41,499 bases of DNA from Bacteroidia bacterium (GTDB lineage: Bacteria; Bacteroidota; Bacteroidia; Bacteroidales; Azobacteroidaceae), in NCBI GenBank assembly GCA_026000155.1, contig BNYG01000023.1, positions 1 to 41,499 on the forward strand, given 5' to 3'. Below are positions 1 to 7,298 of the stretch, in pieces. The notes below the pieces were generated by a model. It had not been told where the DNA came from. It saw only the letters and a program-made list of their open reading frames with translations, and did not search any database. Position 1 is the stretch's first letter; the number at the start of each line of letters is the position of its first letter. Both the position numbers and the translations under genes were made by a program.

Positions 1-119
1 AGAAAGTGCCATATGATCAGAATACGTATAGGTTTTATGCTTCTCGAAGAGAAGCTGAAGAAACAAAAAATAAATTGTTAATTTATTGTTAATCTCAATA
101 AAATAGTAGGATATTAACA

Positions 120-335
120 TAGAATACGCGGACAAAACTCTGATTTATCTGTCCTTACGGTTCTCTACTACCAAATACTCAGATAAACGAATAAAGCCCA
201 CGCCGAAACGCGAGCATCATCGCTTTACTCTTGAGTATTTTAACATTGTAGAGAATGTAAGGTCAAGATGTAAAAGCTAAAACGCTTTTTCCAATATGTT
301 TTAAAATGCGCGTATTATCACGCTTTATCTATCAT
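120..335 (-). ncRNA. Candidate structured leader RNA, copy A
   Basis: Reading the minus strand, an AAGCG-containing 5' segment is followed by a small hairpin (AAAAAGC/GCTTTT) and a long hairpin at 153-262. Its stems pair 153-158 with 257-262 (6 bp), 161-168 with 248-255 (8 bp), 173-180 with 233-240 (8 bp) and 192-197 with 222-227 (6 bp). A G.U-rich tip around 198-215 completes it, and a tail with GATAAA and GTTTTGTCC lies beyond. The same arrangement occurs at 8351-8560 and 41107-41375 with different stem sequences but the same pairing and internal loops. I infer a transcribed leader or small RNA from these compensatory differences. The downstream gene lies off the left edge; an ATG at 12-10 on the minus strand could be its start but only four codons are visible. 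Bases 1-119 hold nothing else I can support. Confidence 0.6.
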
Positions 336-338
336 AAG

Positions 339-369
339 CAAATATTTTATTAATTAATTATGCAACAAA
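339..369 (-). promoter_or_regulatory. Promoter of leader RNA copy A
   Basis: On the minus strand TTTG (366-369) is followed, after a 19-base spacer, by AATATTTG (339-346), one mismatch from the Bacteroidota -7 consensus TAnnTTTG. Transcription would begin near 333, just before the conserved AAGCG segment. The other two leader copies have promoters at the same relative place, which supports this weaker match. Confidence 0.5.
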
Positions 370-482
370 GTTATCACTTTTTTTGTAAATGAAAGTGAAA
401 AATAGATTTTTTTACTCGGCTCGCCGGTAACGATAGCAGCCGTTGCGATTCCGGAACTGTTGTTGCAGGATTGATTGGTTAA

Positions 483-794
483 TTATGCTATTTCTATCCC
501 AGTGCGCTGAATCTCATCCAAAAAACCGGCATAGTCAGTGTCTTTGGCAATGACATGAGGTTCTATACGGAAATCAACTTTTCTCGTTAATTTCCATATT
601 GGAGGAATTATTTTGAAATAATCTCCTTCAAAATGGTTGATCACAAAAGCCACATCTATATCACTATGTTCACGAGGCGTCCCATGTGCATAAGACCCGA
701 AAAGATATACCTTTTCTATTTTTATCGGAAAATCATTCTCCACTAATGATTTATATATCTTTACCTTGTCGATAATATCGTTTCTTTTATCCAT
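483..794 (-). CDS. MNT-type nucleotidyltransferase antitoxin of a HEPN/MNT pair
   Basis: This 103-residue protein belongs to the minimal nucleotidyltransferase (MNT) family, which inactivates HEPN ribonuclease toxins in HEPN/MNT modules, typically by adenylylating them. The signature is a GSYAHG stretch near residue 33 followed by SDIDVAF, matching the GSx9-10DxD active-site pattern with both aspartates. Length is normal and the reading frame is intact. Its ATG lies inside the 3' end of the neighbouring HEPN gene in another frame (HEPN reads through CAATGG), so the two were originally overlapping and probably translationally coupled, HEPN first. The partner toxin is now broken, which leaves this antitoxin orphaned. 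Family assignment is firm; whether it is still expressed is unknown. Confidence 0.85.
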   Translation of the reverse strand: MDKRNDIIDKVKIYKSLVENDFPIKIEKVYLFGSYAHGTPREHSDIDVAFVINHFEGDYFKIIPPIWKLTRKVDFRIEPHVIAKDTDYAGFLDEIQRTGIEIA

Positions 795-1069
795 TGCTGT
801 AAATTTTTTGTTTGTTCCAACAATTCAGCACATTTGGTATGTGTTAAAATTTAAAACCCACTTTGCTGTGCCAAATAATCTAATTTGTGTTTGTATGGTG
901 GAGTCTCCTCTTTTAATTTAGCATAACATGCCTTAAAAATCTTTTCGATTATCAAATGGCAAGTAAAACCAACAAATAAAAAACGCCCACCGGCAAACAA
1001 AACATCAGCCGTTTTTACGTCTTCGTCCGAAAGTTCAATCCAATAATTTACCTTTTCTTCGTTTGTCAT
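759..1069 (-). pseudogene. HEPN-domain toxin, internally deleted and stopped
   Basis: The start at 1069 (MTNEEK) is preferred over an upstream in-frame ATG at 1099 because the promoter's -7 box lies at 1089-1096. The N-terminal half reads as a HEPN domain and runs to HKLDYLAQQSGF, then meets TAA at 853-851. In the same frame straight after the stop the sequence continues as LTHTKCAELLEQTKNLQQWI, which matches the usual C-terminal helix of the family, and ends at a stop that overlaps the MNT start. Intact members are about 125-130 residues, so roughly 30-40 codons between these two pieces, the stretch that normally carries the arginine and tyrosine-rich part, are missing. I infer an internal deletion leaving a nonsense codon at the joint. 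The product would be a truncated and probably inactive toxin of about 72 residues. Confidence 0.75.
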
Positions 1070-1088
1070 ATTAGTCCATTGCTTTGCG

Positions 1089-1119
1089 CAAATATACAAC
1101 TAATTTATGAAATAACACA
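1089..1119 (-). promoter_or_regulatory. Promoter of the HEPN/MNT module
   Basis: On the minus strand TATATTTG (1089-1096) fits the Bacteroidota -7 box TAnnTTTG exactly. TGTG (1116-1119), after a 19-base spacer, is a near match to the -33 TTTG box. The predicted start of transcription, near 1082, leaves a short leader before the ATG at 1069. Confidence 0.55.
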
Positions 1120-1248
1120 CTCTTTCCCATTGGATAGCAGGGCAAACGCATTAAAATCTTTGTTTTATAACAAATAAAAATCTCATTACCTCATTTGTCG
1201 CCTGTTTTCTTACGAATCCTTTCCTTAAAGGCGCGGTTAAAAAATGTT

Positions 1249-1722
1249 CTATCTCTCCATCAGCCATTTTGTAGCATTTTTTTGTACAATGCCGTTATAA
1301 GTCGGTTCTTCGGGGTCGAGCGTTATAACCATTTTTGGGTGATGGTTTTTCAGTTTTATAAACGCTGACAGTTCCCGTTCGCGCGTTGCCTCGTTGCGCA
1401 TGGTCAGACTACCAACGGAATCGGACAAAAACCGTGTAAGATTGTCGAAAGCCACCTCGTTATAAATCTGATTTCTCGGCTTAATATCTTTTTCAAGAAT
1501 GGTGGTATAAAGTCCTTTCAGATAATTTTCGTAAGCGGAATTGCTAATTTTATGCAATTCAAGCGCCTGCGGAAAGCCGCCGATTTGCATATAGTCGATT
1601 AAATCGGTGTCGGTTGGTTTCTCAATTTCCAGATATTCCAGATATTCTAAAAATGAAAATGGATACATTTCAATGGTAATTGCCCGACCGGTGAGAAATT
1701 CAAAATTACGAAAACTTTTCAA
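1249..1722 (-). pseudogene. DUF4143 / AAA-type ATPase, eroded remnant
   Basis: The reading frame opens with a non-ATG codon and lacks the P-loop and Walker B segments that fill the first 110-120 residues of this family (compare the intact copies at 23209 and 24675). It begins inside the family at FLTGRAITIEMYPFSF and continues through the GGFPQALE and YLKGLYTTILEKDI segments to FLSDSVGS. It then jumps to the extreme C-terminus (RERELSAFIKLKNHHPK to KWLMER). The section between, which holds the winged-helix and nuclease-like DUF4143 part, is missing. Both ends of the gene are therefore present while two interior blocks are gone. The inverted repeat that probably formed its operator survives at 1703-1744, fused directly to the remnant. 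A function is unlikely. Confidence 0.75.
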
Positions 1723-1744
1723 TTTTACAAACTTTTCGTAATTT
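1703..1744. repeat. Inverted repeat, probable operator of the broken DUF4143 gene
   Basis: Two 16-base arms (1703-1718 and 1729-1744) are inverted copies with a single mismatch around a 10-base spacer. One arm reads AAATTACGAAAACTTT. The placement, directly before the gene remnant, matches the promoter-overlapping palindrome at 26011-26038 of another family member. I infer an autoregulatory or partner-protein site. Confidence 0.5.
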
Positions 1745-1821
1745 CATCTTATTTATTGGCAAGAACATGGCCTCTGTTTTTGCGTGGACACTACGTTGAG
1801 CAGGATAACGAGGGTATTTAA

Positions 1822-2187
1822 TCAAACACCCAACACCACATTGGCACTGATATTCAATTTTTTGCTTATGTTCCGTGCAACTTTCAGGGTAGGTTCACTT
1901 TTCCCTGTCAGGTATTCGCTGACACGCGATGAGCTAACGCCAAGAATGGCAGCCAGTTTAGCTTGGTTCAAATTCATTTCGTACATACGAAGTTTCACCG
2001 TATCCACCAATAGCGGCTTTTTGACAGGATAATGTTCCTTTTCATAATCGACAACCAAATCCGAGAGAATATCTAACTCAATATAATTTTTATCCGTCTT
2101 ATTCGTATTGTCGTCCACGATTTCTACAAGCTCATCAATACGTTGCATAATAGCTTCGTATTCCGCTTCATTCATTATTTTTTGCAT
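1822..2187 (-). CDS. higA: HigA-type antitoxin, XRE-family helix-turn-helix protein
   Basis: This 121-residue protein has an N-terminal acidic helical segment (about 1-60) and a C-terminal HTH of the Cro/CI type. The HTH includes LNQAKLAAILGVSSSRVSEY (about 74-93), then LTGKSEPTLKVARNISKKL. This is the usual layout and length of Bacteroidota HigA proteins, which neutralise the HigB ribosome-dependent mRNA interferase and repress their own operon. It lies 12 bases downstream of a gene whose C-terminal third is HigB, so toxin precedes antitoxin as is normal for higBA. The frame is intact. That it still contacts the altered toxin next door is inferred from position and from the retained HigB core. 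Confidence 0.88.
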   Translation of the reverse strand: MQKIMNEAEYEAIMQRIDELVEIVDDNTNKTDKNYIELDILSDLVVDYEKEHYPVKKPLLVDTVKLRMYEMNLNQAKLAAILGVSSSRVSEYLTGKSEPTLKVARNISKKLNISANVVLGV

Positions 2188-2199
2188 ATCCGCATATAA

Positions 2200-2895
2200 T
2201 TAAATTTTTGAACAATCCTTTATTTTGCTATATTCTGTATGAGTTCCTATAAATCGAATGTACACGATCTTCGGTTCAAATACTATCAACGCAATCAATC
2301 TGTACGAATTTCCTTTTATGTTGAATACATATCTTTTGCCACCAACAGTATCTATACTATTAAATGTAGCTTTTGCATCAGCAAAACAACTCCATTCACT
2401 TAGCTCTGTTTTTTCATACCAGTCGGACCTTGCTCTTTCAAATGCTTTTACTGCAATTTGTTTACGGAGTTCCCTGACACCTAATTTTTGAGTTAATGCT
2501 TCCTGAGCGTAAAAGAGTTTTGCTTCCGTCGTTTTAATGGGCAATATTTCCACAAAGTGTGACCAACTCAATTGTCGTGCCAGTGGCACGACAATCTGTT
2601 CATCCGGAAATTGCTCAGCAAATTTCAACATCCTGCGTAGGTTTTTTTCTTCAAAACCTCTGCCATATTTTTTACTCAATTGTCGCGACACTGTCGCGAC
2701 AATTGACCTACCATAATCTGCCCGCTTATTTTGCAGGACTACTTCATTGATACGCTTGCCGATTTTCCAAAACAGGATGGTGAGGGTACTGTTCGCTTGG
2801 ATGGCGACAAATTCTTTACTTTTATCAATAAGTTGAGATAACTCATTGAATAATAGTTGTTCAGGTACTTCGGTACTTTTAATTAATGTTACCAT
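2200..2895 (-). CDS. Chimera: DUF1016 N-terminal domain fused to HigB toxin core
   Basis: Residues 1 to about 155 match the N-terminal domain of DUF1016 (YhcG-like) proteins, including YGRSIVATVSRQL, NLRRMLKFAEQF, ARQLSWSHFVEILPIK and LGVRELRKQIAVKAFERA. In normal members a PD-(D/E)XK nuclease domain follows. Here, from about residue 156, the sequence becomes a HigB toxin: SDWYEKTELSEWSCFADAK, then KRYVFNIKGNSYRL and YIRFIGTHTEYSKI. Only the first 20-25 residues of HigB and the nuclease half of the DUF1016 protein are missing, and the frame is open across the joint. HigA follows 12 bases later. I infer that a deletion between a DUF1016 gene and an adjacent higBA operon fused the two in frame. 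A -7 box (TACTTTTG) is at 2943-2950. The residual HigB keeps the conserved core strands; activity is untested. Confidence 0.85.
   Translation of the reverse strand: MVTLIKSTEVPEQLLFNELSQLIDKSKEFVAIQANSTLTILFWKIGKRINEVVLQNKRADYGRSIVATVSRQLSKKYGRGFEEKNLRRMLKFAEQFPDEQIVVPLARQLSWSHFVEILPIKTTEAKLFYAQEALTQKLGVRELRKQIAVKAFERARSDWYEKTELSEWSCFADAKATFNSIDTVGGKRYVFNIKGNSYRLIALIVFEPKIVYIRFIGTHTEYSKIKDCSKI
2571..2595. repeat. Coding palindrome 1 in the DUF1016 domain
   Basis: Two perfect 12-base arms (2571-2582 and 2584-2595; one arm ATTGTCGTGCCA) surround a single base. It encodes IVVPLARQ in the DUF1016 domain. Confidence 0.85.
2676..2706. repeat. Coding palindrome 2 in the DUF1016 domain
   Basis: Two perfect 15-base arms (2676-2690 and 2692-2706; one arm TCAATTGTCGCGACA) flank one central base. 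It encodes SIVATVSRQLS and shares the ATTGTCG start with palindrome 1, about 100 bases away. Confidence 0.9.
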
Positions 2896-2988
2896 AGTTT
2901 GATTCTATTTTTAAAAATTATTGAAAGGCTTTTTTTATTTTACAAAAGTATAATTATTCTGCAAATAAATGCTAAAAGATTCTGTTAT

Positions 2989-3432
2989 TTATACAATCCC
3001 GGATGTGATTTCTTTCAAAGGTTCCATCACAAAACTTCTTTCCTTATAAAACGGATGGGGTAAGGTTAATTCTTCGGATTCATATACCAAATCGTCGTAT
3101 AAAATAATATCAATATCAATAATCCGGTCTTGGTAGTCGGGTGCGGATAAACCGTGCCGGCTTTTGATGGTTCTTCCCATTTCCTTTTCGATGTCTTGCG
3201 TGACTTTCAACAAATCGAGGGGCGCTAAATCCGTTTCTATTTTGACTGCCATGTTGAAGAAGGAATGGGCCGATTCGAATCCCCAGGGTTCGGTTTCATA
3301 GACAGACGAAATAGCCGAAAAAATTCCTATTCTTTCGGCTATTCGTGCAATGGCTGTTAATAAATTCAGGTTTTTATCGCCTAAATTTGTTCCCAATGCT
3401 AAAAAAACAGTATGTTTCCTCCGCATCAACAA
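2989..3432 (-). CDS. folK: 2-amino-4-hydroxy-6-hydroxymethyldihydropteridine pyrophosphokinase
   Basis: FolK transfers pyrophosphate from ATP to 6-hydroxymethyl-dihydropterin in folate synthesis. The 147-residue frame shows the family's LALGTNLGDK near the N-terminus, YETEPWGF and FFNMAVKIET in the middle, and the RHGLSAPDYQDRIIDIDIIL block holding the metal-binding aspartates (D-x-D). It ends with LPHPFYKERSFVMEPL. Length is near normal for a stand-alone HPPK. The start is either at 3432 or at the second Met two codons later. It is the last gene of a minus-strand run with queA, truB, uppP, a DUF3098 gene and ftsX, an order common in Bacteroidales, and is probably cotranscribed with them. Confidence 0.93.
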   Translation of the reverse strand: MLMRRKHTVFLALGTNLGDKNLNLLTAIARIAERIGIFSAISSVYETEPWGFESAHSFFNMAVKIETDLAPLDLLKVTQDIEKEMGRTIKSRHGLSAPDYQDRIIDIDIILYDDLVYESEELTLPHPFYKERSFVMEPLKEITSGIV

Positions 3433-3472
3433 ATTGTTAATTATTAATTGTCAATTGTCAATTGTCAATTGA

Positions 3473-4522
3473 TTAAATGATGAGCATGGCATCGCCGTAA
3501 GCTCCAAAACGGTATTTTTCGGCGATAGCTAATTTGTATGCTTCCATAATCAAATCAAAACCTCCGAAAGCCGTTGTTTGCATCAACATGATGGATAGCG
3601 GCATGTGAAAATTCGTGACCAAACTCGTTGCCACCAAAAAATCGTAGGGAGGAAAGATGAATTTATTGGTCCAGCCTTCGAATTCTTTCAGGTGACCGCC
3701 GCTGGTGACCGTACTTTCAATGGCGCGGATCACCGATGTGCCCACGGAACAAACCTGCTTGTTCGTGTCCTTGGCTTTGTTCACAATGGCTACCGCTTCC
3801 GGACCGATGACGGCTTGTTCGGAATCCATTTTATGTTTGGTCAGATCTTCCACATCAATATCTCGGAAATTTCCTAAACCCGAATGAATGGTGACAAAAG
3901 CAAATTCGCAGCCTTTGATTTCCAAGCGTTTCATCAATTCGCGGCTGAAATGCAAACCCGCTGCCGGTGCAATTACCGCTCCTTCGTTTTTGGCAAAAAT
4001 TGTTTGGTAACGTTCCGTATCTTCCGGCACCACATCCCGTTCCATATAGGTAGGAATCGGCATCTCACCCAAAGCATACAATGCCGACTTGAATTCCTCG
4101 TGAGGACCGTCGTACAGGAAACGCAGGGTTCTTCCGCGCGAAGTGGTATTGTCAATGACTTCCGCTACCATGGAATCATCGTCCCCGAAATACAATTTAT
4201 TTCCGATCCGGATTTTGCGGGCTGGATCGACCAGCACATCCCACAGGCGCAGTTCTTCGTTTAATTCCCGCAACAGGAAAACCTCAATTTTTGCTCCGGT
4301 TTTTTCTTTATTGCCATACAAACGGGCGGGAAAAACCATCGTGTCGTTGAATACGAAAGTATCTTTATCGTCAAAGTATTGCAGAATATCCTTGAAAATT
4401 TTATGTTCGATTTCACCGGTCTGCCGGTGAATAACCATTAATTTGGATTCATCCCGATTGGGTGCCGGAAATTTAGCAATCAATTCCGGAGGAAGATTAA
4501 ACTTAAATGTTGACAGTTTCAT
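3473..4522 (-). CDS. queA: S-adenosylmethionine:tRNA ribosyltransferase-isomerase
   Basis: QueA moves the ribosyl part of S-adenosylmethionine onto 7-aminomethyl-7-deazaguanine in tRNA, giving epoxyqueuosine. The 349-residue protein has the standard start ([10 protein letters not shown], then [11 protein letters not shown]), the [15 protein letters not shown] segment, PIPTYMERD and [21 protein letters not shown]. It closes with [12 protein letters not shown] and [19 protein letters not shown]. Full length with no breaks. The start codon lies 3 bases after the truB stop, so translation is likely coupled; folK follows after a 40-base gap that holds tandem CAATTGT repeats. Confidence 0.95.
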   Translation of the reverse strand: MKLSTFKFNLPPELIAKFPAPNRDESKLMVIHRQTGEIEHKIFKDILQYFDDKDTFVFNDTMVFPARLYGNKEKTGAKIEVFLLRELNEELRLWDVLVDPARKIRIGNKLYFGDDDSMVAEVIDNTTSRGRTLRFLYDGPHEEFKSALYALGEMPIPTYMERDVVPEDTERYQTIFAKNEGAVIAPAAGLHFSRELMKRLEIKGCEFAFVTIHSGLGNFRDIDVEDLTKHKMDSEQAVIGPEAVAIVNKAKDTNKQVCSVGTSVIRAIESTVTSGGHLKEFEGWTNKFIFPPYDFLVATSLVTNFHMPLSIMLMQTTAFGGFDLIMEAYKLAIAEKYRFGAYGDAMLII

Positions 4523-4525
4523 ATT

Positions 4526-5197
4526 TTAAACGTTAAAATCATCTATATTCAGACACTTATCTAATGTAATATCACCAACTCTTGTTCGTTCCAAGGCTAT
4601 CAGGTGGGCGCCCGATTGCAGCGCTTGCCCGATGTCGCGCGCCAAGGCACGAATGTATGTTCCTTTACTGCACACTACCCGGATTTTCAACTCTTCCGGT
4701 TGACAGGACAGCAATTCGATTTCATCAATAACCAATACTTTCGGTTTTAAATCCACTTCCAATCCTTTCCTTGCCAGATCGTACGCCCGGTCGCCATTCA
4801 CTTTGCAGGCGGAAAAAGCCGGCGGGATTTGTTCGATACTGCCCACAAATTGAGGTAGCGTTTGTTCTACCAATTCCTTCGTAATATGAGCCGTTTCGTA
4901 CGTATGGTCTATTTCCGTTTCCAAATCGAAAGAAGGTGTTGTGGCTCCCAAACGAAGCGTAGCAACATATTCTTTGGTTTGGCTTTGGAATTCATCTATT
5001 CTCTTGGTCGCTTTTCCGGTACATACAATCATCACTCCCGTAGCGAGCGGATCCAATGTGCCAGCATGACCTACTTTTATCTTTTTTACATTCAAAAACC
5101 GGGAAATCTTGTACCTGATTTTATTCACCAGGTCAAAAGAAGTCCAATGCAGCGGTTTGTTAAAATAGATAATCTCTCCTTCTTGAAAATGATACAT
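4526..5197 (-). CDS. truB: tRNA pseudouridine-55 synthase
   Basis: TruB converts U55 of tRNA to pseudouridine. The 223-residue protein shows the motif GHAGTLDPLATGVMIV with the catalytic aspartate (about residue 48), preceded by INKPLHWTSFD-like residues (here FNKPLHWTSFDLV). It also has the SIEQIPPAFSACKVNGDRAYDLARKG segment and CSKGTYIRALARDIG. It is somewhat short because it lacks a C-terminal PUA extension, which is common in this phylum. It starts 4 bases after the uppP stop and ends 3 bases before queA, so it sits in a tight operon. Confidence 0.95.
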   Translation of the reverse strand: MYHFQEGEIIYFNKPLHWTSFDLVNKIRYKISRFLNVKKIKVGHAGTLDPLATGVMIVCTGKATKRIDEFQSQTKEYVATLRLGATTPSFDLETEIDHTYETAHITKELVEQTLPQFVGSIEQIPPAFSACKVNGDRAYDLARKGLEVDLKPKVLVIDEIELLSCQPEELKIRVVCSKGTYIRALARDIGQALQSGAHLIALERTRVGDITLDKCLNIDDFNV

Positions 5198-5201
5198 CCG
5201 G

Positions 5202-5996
5202 TTACAGTATTTTCAAATCGTAACCCAAACCAAGCATCACCAGCAAGACGCCTCCGACTAAGATGCGGTAATAGCCAAATGCTTTAAATCCATATTTGCT
5301 TAGAAAATCGATAAAAAATTTAATAGCGATCATGGCTACCACAAATGCAACGATATTTCCGACAATCAGGATATTTATATTATCCACCAACAATTGTTGG
5401 CTTTCCGGATTACCAATTAATTTCAATAATTTATACGCCGAAGCGGCAAACATTGTGGGAACTGCCAGAAAAAACGAAAATTCGGCGGCATTTTTCCGTG
5501 TCAATTTTTGCGACATCCCGCCGACAATCGTTGCCATGGACCGCGAAACACCGGGAATCATGGAAATACATTGGCATAACCCTATTATAAACGCTTTTCG
5601 GGGCGTAATAGTTTGCTCTTCGGATGTTTTTTCAAATAATTTATCTACAAAAAGCATAAAAACGCCCCCGATAACCAACATGATTGCTACAACCGTCACA
5701 CTTTCAAGCATTTCATCTATTTTGTCGCTGAACAGGAATCCCAAAACGGCTGCCGGAATAAAGGCGATAAACAGTTTCCAATAGAAATCAACGCTTTGGA
5801 AAAACCGTTTGAAGTATAAAACTACCACTGAAAGGATGGCGCCGAACTGGATGATGACCGTAAAAGCCTTGACAAATTCGGTAGGTTCTACGCCTAAAAT
5901 ACTTTCTGCAATAATCATGTGCCCGGTACTCGATACAGGCAGGAATTCGGTCAACCCTTCAACGATGGCGATAATAATTGTCTGTAACCAGGTCAT
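5202..5996 (-). CDS. uppP: Undecaprenyl-diphosphatase
   Basis: UppP (BacA) is an inner-membrane phosphatase that recycles undecaprenyl pyrophosphate for peptidoglycan and O-antigen synthesis and can give bacitracin tolerance. The 264-residue protein has the two family motifs: [17 protein letters not shown] near residues 13-29 (catalytic glutamate region) and [13 protein letters not shown] near 148-160 (catalytic serine and arginine). About eight hydrophobic segments are visible. It begins immediately after the DUF3098 gene, with no gap, and is followed after 4 bases by truB. Confidence 0.96.
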   Translation of the reverse strand: MTWLQTIIIAIVEGLTEFLPVSSTGHMIIAESILGVEPTEFVKAFTVIIQFGAILSVVVLYFKRFFQSVDFYWKLFIAFIPAAVLGFLFSDKIDEMLESVTVVAIMLVIGGVFMLFVDKLFEKTSEEQTITPRKAFIIGLCQCISMIPGVSRSMATIVGGMSQKLTRKNAAEFSFFLAVPTMFAASAYKLLKLIGNPESQQLLVDNINILIVGNIVAFVVAMIAIKFFIDFLSKYGFKAFGYYRILVGGVLLVMLGLGYDLKIL

Positions 5997-6224
5997 TTAT
6001 TCTTTTGTTTTCTTTAAAATGGAATATATAACTAATCCGAAACCGCTCATAATCACCACCGGAGCGATTAATAATCTCCGGGTATCGAAAATACGAGGGT
6101 CGAATCCGGTTTCTTCGGTGGTTTTTCCTCCCGAAACTAATATAAATCCAATAATAATAATGGCTGCGGAAACGGCTAACCAGATAAAATTGTCCTTTCC
6201 GAATGCAAATTGTTTTTTATCCAT
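5997..6224 (-). CDS. DUF3098 small membrane protein
   Basis: This 75-residue protein has an N-terminal KKQFAFGKDNF signature, a first hydrophobic segment (about 14-31), a short polar part with TGFDPRIFDTRRLLIAP, and a second hydrophobic segment (about 51-69) ending in a lysine-rich tail. It matches the DUF3098 family, which in Bacteroidota is found almost always between ftsX and uppP. Its function is not known; conserved placement suggests a role with the division or envelope proteins around it. Its stop is directly joined to the uppP start. Confidence 0.85.
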   Translation of the reverse strand: MDKKQFAFGKDNFIWLAVSAAIIIIGFILVSGGKTTEETGFDPRIFDTRRLLIAPVVIMSGFGLVIYSILKKTKE

Positions 6225-6241
6225 TTTTTAATTTCAATTAA

Positions 6242-7162
6242 TTACATTTTATAAAGGTCTTCTATGTCTGCACTGACGTATTTGTTTACGGCAAAATACG
6301 TGGCAATCGTAGAAATTAACACACCTAATATTAATATGCTTCCGAATACAATCAGCAGGGATCGAGTGTTATACATCGCCTCCATATTCGGTATATTGGT
6401 CGCCATATAATGAATCAGCCAATATAATAATCCGCCGGCAATGACAGCGGCAATAATTCCGACCAGCACGTTGGACAGGATAAACGGTTTTTGAATGAAT
6501 CCCTTTTTGGCTCCGACCAATTGCATGGTATGAATCAAAAAGCGTTTGGCATACACCATCAACCGGATGGTATTGTTAATCAAAGCAAAGGAGATGAACA
6601 ACAATATCAGGGCGATAACCAGCAGGATAAAACCTATTTTGGCAATGTTTTCCCCGATAACTTGCAACGTTTCCTTGCGGTATTCCGTTTCTTTGATATC
6701 GTTGGAATAACGTTGAAGTTGTTTTTCTATCACCGCCAAGCTATCTATATTGGCATAATGGGCATTCAAATGAACAACAATCATGTCGGGCAGGGGATTG
6801 AAGCCCAGGACTTCTTCCGGGTTTTGTCCCAAATCCGCTTCCAATTCTTTCAACGCTTCCTCTTTGGATACAAAAGTAGTCGATTTGGCATACGGTGTTT
6901 CGTTCAACATTTTTTCGAGGCGTTGAATCTGCGCCTTACTTGTATTGTCCTGTAAAACAATGTCGAACGATAATGTTTCTTTGATATAATTGGAAAGATT
7001 ATTCGCAAATAACGACAGGAAAATAATTAAGCCTAAAAGAAAAAGCACCAACGCGATACTAACCGTAGCTGTAATTTTTGAATTGATAAATGTAGTCGGC
7101 GAAAGCTGCTGTTTCTTGTTCATCCTTGATTTCTTTATTGCCTTACTTTCAGAAAAAGGCAC
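6242..7162 (-). CDS. ftsX: Cell division protein FtsX, ABC-type permease
   Basis: FtsX works with the ATPase FtsE at the septum to control peptidoglycan hydrolases. The 306-residue frame has the FtsX plan: a cytoplasmic N-terminus, one membrane segment (about 31-53), a roughly 115-residue periplasmic loop, then three membrane segments (about 173-198, 226-248, 269-292). The LMVYAKRFLIHTMQLVGAKK segment between the second and third is typical. The start may be at 7162 or at the Met at 7123 (MNKKQQLSP); the -7 box at 7182-7189 fits either. No ftsE lies nearby, as is usual in this phylum. It is the first gene of the ftsX-DUF3098-uppP-truB-queA-folK run. Confidence 0.93.
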   Translation of the reverse strand: MPFSESKAIKKSRMNKKQQLSPTTFINSKITATVSIALVLFLLGLIIFLSLFANNLSNYIKETLSFDIVLQDNTSKAQIQRLEKMLNETPYAKSTTFVSKEEALKELEADLGQNPEEVLGFNPLPDMIVVHLNAHYANIDSLAVIEKQLQRYSNDIKETEYRKETLQVIGENIAKIGFILLVIALILLFISFALINNTIRLMVYAKRFLIHTMQLVGAKKGFIQKPFILSNVLVGIIAAVIAGGLLYWLIHYMATNIPNMEAMYNTRSLLIVFGSILILGVLISTIATYFAVNKYVSADIEDLYKM

Positions 7163-7181
7163 ACTATTCCTAAATTCGCTG

Positions 7182-7189
7182 CAAATATA
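7182..7189 (-). promoter_or_regulatory. -7 box of the ftsX-folK operon
   Basis: TATATTTG on the minus strand matches the Bacteroidota -7 consensus and lies 20-27 bases before the longer ftsX start. No clear -33 TTTG is present at the normal distance. Confidence 0.5.
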
Positions 7190-7259
7190 GAAATAATTTG
7201 CGATAATTTAGGTTTATACCGGATTGTTTTTTTCGGTGGGCATAAAATTTAAAAGATGA

Positions 7260-7298
7260 AAGATAAAATAAAAAAGCTCCGGAGAAATTTCTCGGGAG
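7260..7298 (-). repeat. Copy of the rpoD terminator sequence
   Basis: These 39 bases are identical to 9424-9462, the left part of the hairpin behind rpoD. In minus-strand reading it gives CTCCCGAGAAATTTCTCCGG-type pairing followed by a T-run, so it could still end transcription from the ispG remnant. The match stops abruptly at 7298/9462, where the ispG remnant begins. Confidence 0.85.

Noticed and set aside
1..12. Start of a minus-strand gene (ATG at 12-10)
   Set aside because: Only four codons are inside the window; not enough to call a gene.
120..335. Long hairpins as integron attC sites
   Set aside because: Folded shape and low sequence conservation recall attC, but the GTTRRRY core sites are missing, each copy follows its own promoter, and no integrase is present in the window.
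421..480. Short, more GC-rich stretch with open frames (e.g. TIAAVAIPELLLQD on the plus strand)
   Set aside because: Too short, no start, and no family recognised; could be a gene scrap but cannot be supported.
3433..3472. Tandem CAATTGT words between folK and queA
   Set aside because: Simple short repeat in a 40-base gap inside an operon; no sign of function.
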